A stretch of 64,000 nt of DNA. It comes from Cyanobacteriota bacterium (GTDB lineage: Bacteria > Cyanobacteriota > Vampirovibrionia > Vampirovibrionales > Vampirovibrionaceae). The stretch covers positions 849,933 to 913,932 of the forward strand of contig JAIEMW010000004.1 of assembly GCA_019751815.1 (NCBI GenBank), in the 5' to 3' direction. A model generated the notes under the pieces. It saw nothing but the letters and a program-made list of their open reading frames with translations, was not told the origin of the DNA and made no database searches. The position numbers and the translations under genes were made by a program. Below, in pieces: positions 54,349-61,705 of the stretch (position 1 is the stretch's first letter; each line of letters begins with the position of its first letter).

Positions 54349-55194
54349 ATGGCAGACAATACTCAAACAAAAGAAGGGGAGACCAAGCAAGTCGGGGTAT
54401 TAATCATCCACGGTATTTTTGGTTCCTCTCGCGAGTTTGACGGGTTGGCAAAACGCCTTAATCGAACGGGCTATCAGACACGTCAGGTGACGCTGCCAGG
54501 GCATGGACCCACGCCTGAGCTGCCGATGAATCAGCTGAATGTCGATATCATGAAGTCACACTGTTTGGCTGAGTACCACTTACTGGCAGAAACTTGTGAT
54601 GAAGTGGTGATTATAGGGCATTCACTCGGCGGTATTTGCACCCTATTGACGGCTGCTGCTCGACCGGAAAAATTGGCGGGTGTGCTGACTTTTTCGACTC
54701 CCTGTGACCAGGCCTATTTTATTAACCATCCGAAAGGCTTTACAGAGCTTTCTGCCGACCGCTGGGCTCGTGGCCTGATGTTTCTGCCCCAGAGTTTTAC
54801 GGTGTTTGAAAAACCAGACTTTAAACCCTGGTGGTTTCCCGTCTTAAAACGAGAAACAGAACACATTTTTAAAACCCTGAATCAAGCGCTGCCAGACATT
54901 CAAGTCCCTGTGTGTCTGACGCATTCACTCTACGATATGGCCATTCCGTATGCGGAAATGGGAAAATTAGAGCAGCGCTTGGTGGCGGTAAAAAGTATCG
55001 AAGTCAATACAATCCACCACTGCGGACACCAAATTTTTGCCTATGGGCTTGAACGGGAAAATGCGATGAGTATTGTTCTGGCGTTCTTGAAAAAAGAGTG
55101 CAGTCCCGTTGCTCCAAAAACTGAAACGTTAGCAGAAATTTTGAGAATAACCAAATTCAAAACGCTCCGTTCGGTGTTTAATTATGCCAGCTAG
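54349..55194 (+). CDS. Alpha/beta hydrolase, carboxylesterase-like
   Basis: A 281-residue hydrolase. Strand and oxyanion hole VLIIHGIFGSS, nucleophile elbow GHSLGG, acid probably in HSLYDMAIP and base in HHCGHQIF (His). Layout matches Est30-type carboxylesterases or monoacylglycerol lipases with a lid of about 80 residues between strands. It has AAGGAG ten bases before the ATG. Probably forms a transcript with the renalase-like gene 23 bases downstream. Substrate unknown. Confidence 0.85.
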   Translation: MADNTQTKEGETKQVGVLIIHGIFGSSREFDGLAKRLNRTGYQTRQVTLPGHGPTPELPMNQLNVDIMKSHCLAEYHLLAETCDEVVIIGHSLGGICTLLTAAARPEKLAGVLTFSTPCDQAYFINHPKGFTELSADRWARGLMFLPQSFTVFEKPDFKPWWFPVLKRETEHIFKTLNQALPDIQVPVCLTHSLYDMAIPYAEMGKLEQRLVAVKSIEVNTIHHCGHQIFAYGLERENAMSIVLAFLKKECSPVAPKTETLAEILRITKFKTLRSVFNYAS

Positions 55195-55217
55195 ACTGTT
55201 CTTAATAGGGACTCACA

Positions 55218-56381
55218 ATGCCAGAAAAAAAAATACCAGAAACAAAGAATAAAGCATCTGCCCCAATTTACGATTGCCTGGTGGTGGGTGCTGGCATTTC
55301 AGGTCTTACCGCGGCGGACCATTTACAGCGATCTGGCTGGAATGTAGCGGTGCTTGATAAAGCCCGCGGGGCGGGTGGGCGAATGGCGACAAGACGAAAA
55401 AAAGTAAATCCTGACTGGGCAAATCCTGTCTGGGCAAATCCTGTTTGGGATCACGGCGCCCAATATATGACGGTGCGAACACCCGTTGCCCAAGCACTGT
55501 TGGATCAATGGCGAGCCAATATGCCAGAGCCGGATTACGGTCAATTACAGGACTGGTACAATTTAGCACCTTCTCAAGATCAACATTCAGTCAGATGGAT
55601 CGGCACACGGGGGATGACCACACTGCCAAAATATTTGGCGGCATCTTTAACCACTTTTTTTGAGACGCGTATTGTCAACATTGGCTTGCAATCATTTTCA
55701 CGCGCTTTTTTATGGGAATTAACCGCAGACGACGGCCGACAATTTCGGGGTCAAAATATAGTGCTCACCATGCCTGTTCCTCAAGCTGTGGTGTTAATTG
55801 AGGCCTCACAAGAAACGTTGAAAGATCTGGGTTCTGCTTTTAATACCACGGCATTTGAGTCCATGAAGTCAATTCAGTACGATCCCTGTTTGGCTGTCCT
55901 CGCCGAGTTGTCATCCCCGTCGAACATTCCACCGCCTGGATTTGTTGAATTCAGAGACAGCCCTGAGACAGCCAACGCGCCTTTGGCATTTCTGGGCGAC
56001 AATTATCAAAAAGGAATTTCTTCCGCTTATACCGTGACGCTTCACGGCAGCCCGGAGTGGAGTAAAGCCTATTTTGACGCCGCAGAAACAGAGATTACGC
56101 ACCAGCTGATTCAGGCAGCAGCGCCTTGGCTGGATATTTCTCAGCACAACCTTTCCCAGGTAATCTCTACCCAACTGATGCGCTGGCGATATAGTCAAGT
56201 GAGCAAGAAGAATGCCAGCACGAGTTTTCCTGAAGGATTTTGCACTCTCAGTGATGAGCCTGGATTGCTTTTGGCGGGAGACGGCTTTGGGGGGCCAAGA
56301 ATCGAAGCGGCAATCCTCTCCGGCCTATCTGCTGCTAAGGCCTTGACTTCAACGAATAAAATTCCGGCAATTAAGGTATAA
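55218..56381 (+). CDS. Renalase-like FAD-dependent amine oxidoreductase
   Basis: A 387-residue flavoprotein. The Rossmann motif VVGAGISGLTAA (24-29 GAGISG) and the GAGGRMATRR block are typical of renalase/NAD(P)-binding FAD proteins, as is DHGAQYMTVR and the late LLLAGDGFGGPRIEAAILSG. An insertion NPDWANPVWANPVW (64-77) produced by a 15-bp triplication precedes DHGAQY. Renalase-type enzymes oxidise isomeric dihydronicotinamides; the physiological substrate here is not known. The stop codon overlaps a TATAAT that may serve the next gene. Confidence 0.85.
   Translation: MPEKKIPETKNKASAPIYDCLVVGAGISGLTAADHLQRSGWNVAVLDKARGAGGRMATRRKKVNPDWANPVWANPVWDHGAQYMTVRTPVAQALLDQWRANMPEPDYGQLQDWYNLAPSQDQHSVRWIGTRGMTTLPKYLAASLTTFFETRIVNIGLQSFSRAFLWELTADDGRQFRGQNIVLTMPVPQAVVLIEASQETLKDLGSAFNTTAFESMKSIQYDPCLAVLAELSSPSNIPPPGFVEFRDSPETANAPLAFLGDNYQKGISSAYTVTLHGSPEWSKAYFDAAETEITHQLIQAAAPWLDISQHNLSQVISTQLMRWRYSQVSKKNASTSFPEGFCTLSDEPGLLLAGDGFGGPRIEAAILSGLSAAKALTSTNKIPAIKV
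55406..55450 (+). repeat. Three in-frame 15-bp repeats
   Basis: aaatcctgactgggc, aaatcctgtctgggc, aaatcctgtttggga occupy 55406-55420, 55421-55435 and 55436-55450. They encode NP(D/V)WA units just before the conserved DHGAQY of the renalase-like protein and keep frame. Confidence 0.9.
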
Positions 56382-56382
56382 T
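56377..56382 (+). promoter_or_regulatory. Possible -10 box for pilin-like gene
   Basis: TATAAT spans the stop of the renalase-like gene, 12 bases before the GTG start of the next gene. The only TTGAC-like -35 is 28 bases further upstream, too far, so the box is uncertain. Confidence 0.3.
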
Positions 56383-56394
56383 CCTCATCTGGGA

Positions 56395-57084
56395 GTGCCC
56401 TCTCAGGGTCTCAATACAAAGGCCACATTGCTGGGAAACAAAATCTGGTCACGACACGTGATTTATAAAACGGTCTTTGCCGCGTTTACGATTGCGGAAC
56501 TGTTGATTTCGCTGGCGATTTTGGGGGTGATTGCTGTTTTTACCATTCCGAAATTGGTGAGCTTGAATGAGGATAGGAAGAGAGCGGCCATTGTGAAAGA
56601 GGTGGCCTCGATGGTTTCTGGGGCGTATCAAAGCTACCGCCTGAAGGCGACCCCGTCCGCTAGTACCAGTGGTCTTGATTTACTCCCTTTTCTCAATTAC
56701 CGTTCAGCAACACCTATGGTTAGTTATTCGGGTCCATTAACAGGACCAGGTGTGTTCATCGACCTTCATAATGGCGCACTCATTAACATCAGTGGGGGTG
56801 GTGCCTCAGGGGGAAGCCAGCCAAATGCCGTGTCTTTTGGCGGAACCACGGCAAAAGACTATCTACTGATTGAGGTATATCCTTCTGGGCATTATGAGGG
56901 AAATCCAGAGTTGAATAAGGTCTGTTTTGTGCTGACATACCCGGGGCGTCTGAACACGGTGCCAACGTACATTCAAGAGCAAGGCGGCCCTGATGGTCTT
57001 CTTTCAACTGTGGTTGGGACCCCTTCTGGATCGTACTACCCTTGCCTTGCGACTGATCCCGCCTATATCCAAAATTGGCAGTAA
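56395..57084 (+). CDS. Type IV pilin-like protein with Ala at position -1
   Basis: A 229-residue protein. Residues 25-52 (VFAAFTIAELLISLAILGVI) give the pilin helix with Glu35 at +5 and Phe31 at +1, but position -1 is Ala30 instead of the usual Gly; prepilin peptidases accept Ala less well. The C-terminal domain is Gly/Ser-rich with two cysteines (VCFVLT and YPCLA) that could form the D-loop disulphide. It starts with GTG at 56395. It is transcribed with or just after the renalase gene and is far from the main pilus locus, so is a minor pilin or pseudopilin, possibly of a type II-like system. Confidence 0.75.
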   Translation: MPSQGLNTKATLLGNKIWSRHVIYKTVFAAFTIAELLISLAILGVIAVFTIPKLVSLNEDRKRAAIVKEVASMVSGAYQSYRLKATPSASTSGLDLLPFLNYRSATPMVSYSGPLTGPGVFIDLHNGALINISGGGASGGSQPNAVSFGGTTAKDYLLIEVYPSGHYEGNPELNKVCFVLTYPGRLNTVPTYIQEQGGPDGLLSTVVGTPSGSYYPCLATDPAYIQNWQ

Positions 57085-57233
57085 GCTATCCCTATTCGTT
57101 AAATCCGGTAGGGGAGTTATTACCAGAATTTGGAGAGTGTTGTGAGGGTGTATCAAAGAGTTATCAAAGGGGCTGTCGGTGGTATGATGGTGATCTGGCT
57201 TTAAAATAGCTTTGTCTAAAAAGGAAGATCGGG

Positions 57234-58523
57234 ATGTCAATTAGCGAGCATCGCGTGAGTGAATTTTTAAGGCATGTTCTGGGGGATCAGTTCAGGCCAG
57301 AGGAATTTCAGCAGTGCCTCAAACCCAAATTTCATCCGGCGCCTCCGCGTGTCCGTAATAGTGCTCATACCGATCAGCGCGTTCTCGATCAACGCTGGTC
57401 ACTGCTGAACGTCTCCGAGGAGGTAAAAAATAACATCCTGGACAGGCAAACGTTATCAGACAGTGCTTGCTACCAACACAATATCGAAAACTTGATCGGT
57501 ACGGTAAAAGTACCGGTCGGACTGATCGGTCCTCTGCGTGTCAATGGACTGTACGCTCAAGGGGATTTCTATTTGCCGATGGCGACCACAGAAGCTGCAT
57601 TGGTGGCTTCTTATAACCGGGGTGCTCAATTAATCACGGATTTGGGTGGGTGCAGTGCGCTCTTGATGATAGAAGGTGTTGGCCGGGCTCCCAGCTTTGC
57701 CTTTGAAAATCTGGAAGAAGTCGGACACTTTATTCTCTGGGTTCTCAATAATAAAAACACTTTCAAGCAAGTGGCAGAGGCAACTACGCGTCACGGGAAG
57801 TTGGTGGACATTGTACTCAACGCCAATGGCAACCATGTGTACGTTAAATTTGAATACACAACGGGTAATGCCGCGGGACAAAATATGGTTACCATTGCCA
57901 CGCAAGCTGTGTATGACTATATTCTGGAAAATTCTCCTGTGAAGCCCCGATACAGTTTTATTGAAACCAATATGTCTGGGGATAAAAAAGCCAATGCGCT
58001 TTCTTTTATGGGGGTGCGTGGAAAAAAAGTCACTGCAGAAATTAAAATCCCGAGTGAGAAACTGAAAAAGACCTTACACGTCACCCCCAGACAGGTGTTT
58101 GATCACTGGCAGATGTGTGCGATGGGTAGCATGTTAATCGGTAGTTTTGGTGTTCAGGGGCACTATGCCAATGGGCTTGCTGCACTGTATATTGCCACAG
58201 GACAAGATGCTGCCTGTGTGGCCGAATCTGCGGTGGGTCTGACTCGTTTTGAACTGATGGATCATGACGAGACCCTTTATGCTACCGTCACTTTGCCTAA
58301 TCTCATTGTGGGTACCATAGGTGGGGGTACAGGACTGCCCAGTCAAAAGGCCTGTTTGGATATCCTGGGACTGGCGTCCGAAAACAGTGTTTTGCAATTT
58401 GCAGAAATTGCTGCCGCGATGGCCCTTGCGGGAGAGTTGTCAATCACCGCGGCGCTTGCTTGTGGTGAGTTTACGCGTGCCCATAAAAAATTAGCCAGGG
58501 AAAAAGCAGCTCGTGCGAAGTGA
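57234..58523 (+). CDS. Hydroxymethylglutaryl-CoA reductase (class I-like)
   Basis: A 429-residue enzyme reducing HMG-CoA to mevalonate. Class I-type blocks: ENLIGTVKVPVGLIGPL, TTEAALVAS with catalytic Glu120, SGDKKANALSF (Lys251/252), IATGQDAA (Asp325), VGTIGGGTGLPSQKACL, and His417 in TRAHKKL near the end. The block that is usually GDAMGMNMV reads GNAAGQNMV (Asp to Asn). SD AAGGA upstream of ATG. It overlaps the next gene by 11 bases. It would start mevalonate-derived isoprenoid synthesis; no other mevalonate gene is in the window, so a local specialised role is possible. Confidence 0.92.
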   Translation: MSISEHRVSEFLRHVLGDQFRPEEFQQCLKPKFHPAPPRVRNSAHTDQRVLDQRWSLLNVSEEVKNNILDRQTLSDSACYQHNIENLIGTVKVPVGLIGPLRVNGLYAQGDFYLPMATTEAALVASYNRGAQLITDLGGCSALLMIEGVGRAPSFAFENLEEVGHFILWVLNNKNTFKQVAEATTRHGKLVDIVLNANGNHVYVKFEYTTGNAAGQNMVTIATQAVYDYILENSPVKPRYSFIETNMSGDKKANALSFMGVRGKKVTAEIKIPSEKLKKTLHVTPRQVFDHWQMCAMGSMLIGSFGVQGHYANGLAALYIATGQDAACVAESAVGLTRFELMDHDETLYATVTLPNLIVGTIGGGTGLPSQKACLDILGLASENSVLQFAEIAAAMALAGELSITAALACGEFTRAHKKLAREKAARAK

Positions 58524-59610
58524 AGCGGCACAAAACGCTGATTTTACCGGTATTCGCTACGCACAATGCTGGGAAGATGCCGATATTCTTATCGAAGCAC
58601 TCGCGATAGAGCCGGGAGATGTTTGTCTGTCGATTGCTTCAGCTGGTGATAATGCCTTATCAATGCTGACCCAAAATCCCGGAAAGGTAGTGGCTTTGGA
58701 TCTCAGCCCGGCACAACTGGCATGTCTTGCCTTGCGAGTGGCAGCTTATCGAACGTTGTCGCATTCGGAGTTGCTCACGTTGTTGGGTGTCAATCAGGAT
58801 TCTTCTCGAAGCAATTTGTATCAGCGTTGCCGAAGTTGTCTAGATGATCAGGCTAAGCACTTTTGGGATAAGCGTCCAGAGCTGATTTTACGAGGCATTG
58901 GACGGGTTGGAAAATTTGAGCAGTACTTTGAGGTATTTGGTCAAAAAATTATGCCGTTGATTCATTCGGCAAAAAACACAGACCGTCTCTTTGCGGATGT
59001 GCCGCTTGAAATCCGTGAACAGTTTTATGAAAAAATCTGGAATAATTGGCGCTGGCAGTCTCTTTTTCGGGTTTTCTTCTCCCGTTTTGTGATGGGAAGA
59101 ATGGGTCGTGATCCCCAATTCTTTAAATACGTTCAAGGCAGCGTATCGGATAAAATTCTCGCCAGAACCCGCTACGCTTTTACTCAGTTGAAGCCTTATG
59201 AAAATCCCTATCTGCAATGGATTCTTCAGGGGACGTATAAGACAGCACTGCCGCATGCGCTTCGGGCTGAAAACTTTGAGGTGATCCGAAATAATTTGGA
59301 CCGGTTAGAATGGCATGCGATGCCAATTGAACAGTATTTGCAGGAAGCCGGGCCCAATAGTATTCATCGTTATAATTTGAGTGATATTTTTGAGTATATG
59401 TCAGAAGAAAATTACCATCTGCTGCTTGAAAAGCTCGTGGATGCGGGGATTTCTGGAGGTCGTCTGGCTTACTGGAATATGCTTGTTCCTCGGCACCGGC
59501 CAGAGTCCATGGCGTCTTCCCTTCACCCAATGACTAGTTTGGCAGAGTCTCTGTTCCTCAAAGACAAGGCTTTCTTTTATAGTGCCTTTATCGTGGAAGC
59601 ACTGTCCTAA
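58513..59610 (+). CDS. BtaA-like (DUF3419) 3-amino-3-carboxypropyl transferase
   Basis: A 365-residue protein of the DUF3419 family: RYAQCWEDADILIEAL, the SAM site CLSIASAGDNALSML, VVALDLSPAQLACL, and ANFRY-like NLSDIFEYMSEE near the end. Characterised members (BtaA) use SAM to add a 3-amino-3-carboxypropyl group to diacylglycerol, first step of betaine lipid synthesis. No BtaB-type N-methylase is adjacent, so the final product may be the un-methylated lipid or another acceptor may be used. GTG start inside the HMG-CoA reductase gene; the stop overlaps the next ATG (TAATG). Confidence 0.8.
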   Translation: MRSEAAQNADFTGIRYAQCWEDADILIEALAIEPGDVCLSIASAGDNALSMLTQNPGKVVALDLSPAQLACLALRVAAYRTLSHSELLTLLGVNQDSSRSNLYQRCRSCLDDQAKHFWDKRPELILRGIGRVGKFEQYFEVFGQKIMPLIHSAKNTDRLFADVPLEIREQFYEKIWNNWRWQSLFRVFFSRFVMGRMGRDPQFFKYVQGSVSDKILARTRYAFTQLKPYENPYLQWILQGTYKTALPHALRAENFEVIRNNLDRLEWHAMPIEQYLQEAGPNSIHRYNLSDIFEYMSEENYHLLLEKLVDAGISGGRLAYWNMLVPRHRPESMASSLHPMTSLAESLFLKDKAFFYSAFIVEALS

Positions 59611-60917
59611 TGTCTCCGTTTTTCGCAATTGCATGGGTATTAATATCACTGGGTTGTCTGATGGGAGCTGTTCGCTATCTGGCCTCTCAGTCGGGGATGT
59701 CTGCAGAACTTTCCAGAAAATGTGTGCACATTGTAATGGGGCTGATCACGCTGACGTTTCCGTGGCTGTTTCATGAATTTTGGCCGGTGTTTGTGTTGGG
59801 TTTGGTATCGGTTATCCTCCTGTCTGCGGTACGAACGGTGGGATTTCTAAAAAAATCTATTGGCACGGTTTTGGGTGGTGTGGAACGAGCCTCACTGGGG
59901 GATGTTTATTTTCCCGTTTCTGTGACCTTATTATTTTGGCTGAGCCAAGGCGACCCCATTTTTTATTGTATTCCCATTTTAATTCTGACATTGGCGGATG
60001 CGATGTCTGCTCTGATTGGTGTTCAGTACGGTCAGAATAAATATTCTACGTCTGAAGGAACAAAATCCATTGAAGGTTCTGTGGCTTTCTTTACGGTGGC
60101 ATTTCTGGGGACCCATTTACCGTTGCTGTTGGCATCGTCAGTGGGCCGTCTTGAGAGTGTGCTGATTGCGATGATGATGGGACTGCTTTTGATGATGCTG
60201 GAGGCAGTTGCTCTTGCTGGGCTGGATAATATCTTGGTGCCTGTAGGCGCGTTTTTGTTTTTGAAACTCTATCTGGTCATGCCTGTGAGTGATTTACTTC
60301 ACCGGCTTTTATTGCTCTTACCGTTATTTGTCTTGATGTTTGTGTTGCGTCAACGCAGTGAACTGAAGGGAAGTTCTTTGTTACTATCCACTTTGTGTCT
60401 CTATGCCTTTTGGGCACTGGGTGGAGTTTCGTGGCTGATGCCGCCCCTTTTGGTGTTTTTACTGTACCCATTTGTACTTAGTAAACGTCCCGAGAGTCCA
60501 GAATTATTTGGTTTGACAGCAGTGACCACCACTGTGGCAACAGGTTTTTTTTGGCTTTTGCTCAGTAAAGTTTTCTTTGTACCACAAGGGTTGCTCGCCA
60601 GTGCTGTTGCGTTTGCGGCACATTTTGCCATTATTATGGCAAGTAACCGTCTGGCGCTTAATCCCGATCGGTCTGTCTTTAAAGAAGGAGCCCTTGCAAT
60701 TTTTCTGGCCTGGTTAATGTTGATGCTACCTTTTCTGGTCATAACAAATTTGCTTACTTATCCGGTGCTGTTGTTTTCTTTCTTGGTGATTGCAACGACG
60801 ATGACGGCGTTTTTGCTCACACAAAAGGAATTGTCCGACCATGTCCTGAATAAAAAGCGCTGGGCCTACCGGGGATTGATCGTTTTCTTGGGGTCTCTGC
60901 TGGTTTTATGGATTTAA
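59610..60917 (+). CDS. Dolichol/phytol kinase-like integral membrane protein with extra C-terminal half
   Basis: A 435-residue protein with about a dozen membrane helices. The first 200 residues match CTP-dependent polyprenol/phytol/diacylglycerol kinases: SRKCVHIVMGL, LTLADAMSALIGVQYG and KSIEGSVAFF, which carry the conserved RKxxH, AD and (K)SxEGS motifs. Residues about 215-435 are additional helices I cannot assign. It would phosphorylate a lipid alcohol, in keeping with the neighbouring reductase and BtaA-like genes. Start is coupled to the previous stop. It converges with the next gene with overlapping stop codons. Confidence 0.75.
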   Translation: MSPFFAIAWVLISLGCLMGAVRYLASQSGMSAELSRKCVHIVMGLITLTFPWLFHEFWPVFVLGLVSVILLSAVRTVGFLKKSIGTVLGGVERASLGDVYFPVSVTLLFWLSQGDPIFYCIPILILTLADAMSALIGVQYGQNKYSTSEGTKSIEGSVAFFTVAFLGTHLPLLLASSVGRLESVLIAMMMGLLLMMLEAVALAGLDNILVPVGAFLFLKLYLVMPVSDLLHRLLLLLPLFVLMFVLRQRSELKGSSLLLSTLCLYAFWALGGVSWLMPPLLVFLLYPFVLSKRPESPELFGLTAVTTTVATGFFWLLLSKVFFVPQGLLASAVAFAAHFAIIMASNRLALNPDRSVFKEGALAIFLAWLMLMLPFLVITNLLTYPVLLFSFLVIATTMTAFLLTQKELSDHVLNKKRWAYRGLIVFLGSLLVLWI

Positions 60918-61705
60918 TGTTTTTTCAGTGACCGCCTGCTTTTAAGTTCCTGCCGGTATGCTTTGGCTTCAGCGAGACTGGGAAAACGATAGGCATTGTC
61001 GACGGCCTCGTTTGGAGTGAGCTGGAAGCCACTCTGGCTGAGCAAATCTACGGCTTCCCAGAACAAAAGATGCACGTTGTGACACAAGGCCTCCATCACT
61101 TTGGGATAGGACCATTCGGGCTGAATAGCAGAATAGGTTTTTTGAAGAATAATTGGACCCGTATCGACACCTTCATCAACCAGATGGATGGTTACGCCGT
61201 ATTCTGGCGGGAAGGCAGCATGGGCGCGGAATGAAGCCAGACGGCCTCGATATTTGGGTAACACAGAGGCGTGTCGGTTGATAAACCCTACGCGGGGTAT
61301 GGATAAGACCTCTTTTTTGAGCAGTAGTTCTGATTGGTTGAGGACCAGATCCACATCCAACGCTTTGAGTACCGCCATAAATTCATGACTATTGGGGTTT
61401 TGAATATGGTGAACGGGGATTTTAAATCGCTTGGCACAACCGGCAACACTGGCTGGATCAAGGCTACCCAATAGTAAGCTTCTTATTCTCAAAAAAATGG
61501 TTCTCAAAAAATCAACAGGCTCAAGAATAAGCCAGTAAGTTTGAAGGCTCTGCCAGCTTGATTGAGCGGTGGTTGTTTTTTCACCCGCACCGCGATGACC
61601 TGCCACAAAAACAGCCTGAATACTGTTTGGACGTGCTTTGATCACTTGTTGCAAAAAGGGGCCAAGATAAAGCGGTTCTTCTTGGCAGAGAATGGCAATT
61701 TTCAT
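60914..61705 (-). CDS. Formyltransferase-like protein
   Basis: A 263-residue protein with the formyltransferase N-terminal fold: NRHASVLPKYRG contains the N-x-H pair (Asn143, His145) and DEGVDTGPI carries the catalytic Asp181, as in Fmt, PurN and sugar formyltransferases. There is no Fmt C-terminal tRNA-binding domain. The insertion FLRTIFLRIRSLLLG is membrane-like and contains a duplicated 15-bp unit. Substrate is probably an amino sugar or another amine rather than Met-tRNA. Starts with ATGA overlap to the dikinase-like gene. Stops overlap the kinase-like gene by two bases. Confidence 0.8.
   Translation of the reverse strand: MKIAILCQEEPLYLGPFLQQVIKARPNSIQAVFVAGHRGAGEKTTTAQSSWQSLQTYWLILEPVDFLRTIFLRIRSLLLGSLDPASVAGCAKRFKIPVHHIQNPNSHEFMAVLKALDVDLVLNQSELLLKKEVLSIPRVGFINRHASVLPKYRGRLASFRAHAAFPPEYGVTIHLVDEGVDTGPIILQKTYSAIQPEWSYPKVMEALCHNVHLLFWEAVDLLSQSGFQLTPNEAVDNAYRFPSLAEAKAYRQELKSRRSLKKH
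61486..61515. repeat. Near-duplicate 15-bp units in the formyltransferase gene
   Basis: ttctcaaaaaaatgg (61486-61500) and ttctcaaaaaatcaa (61501-61515) share the first 11 bases. They encode the FLRTIFLR repeat on the minus strand. Confidence 0.6.
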
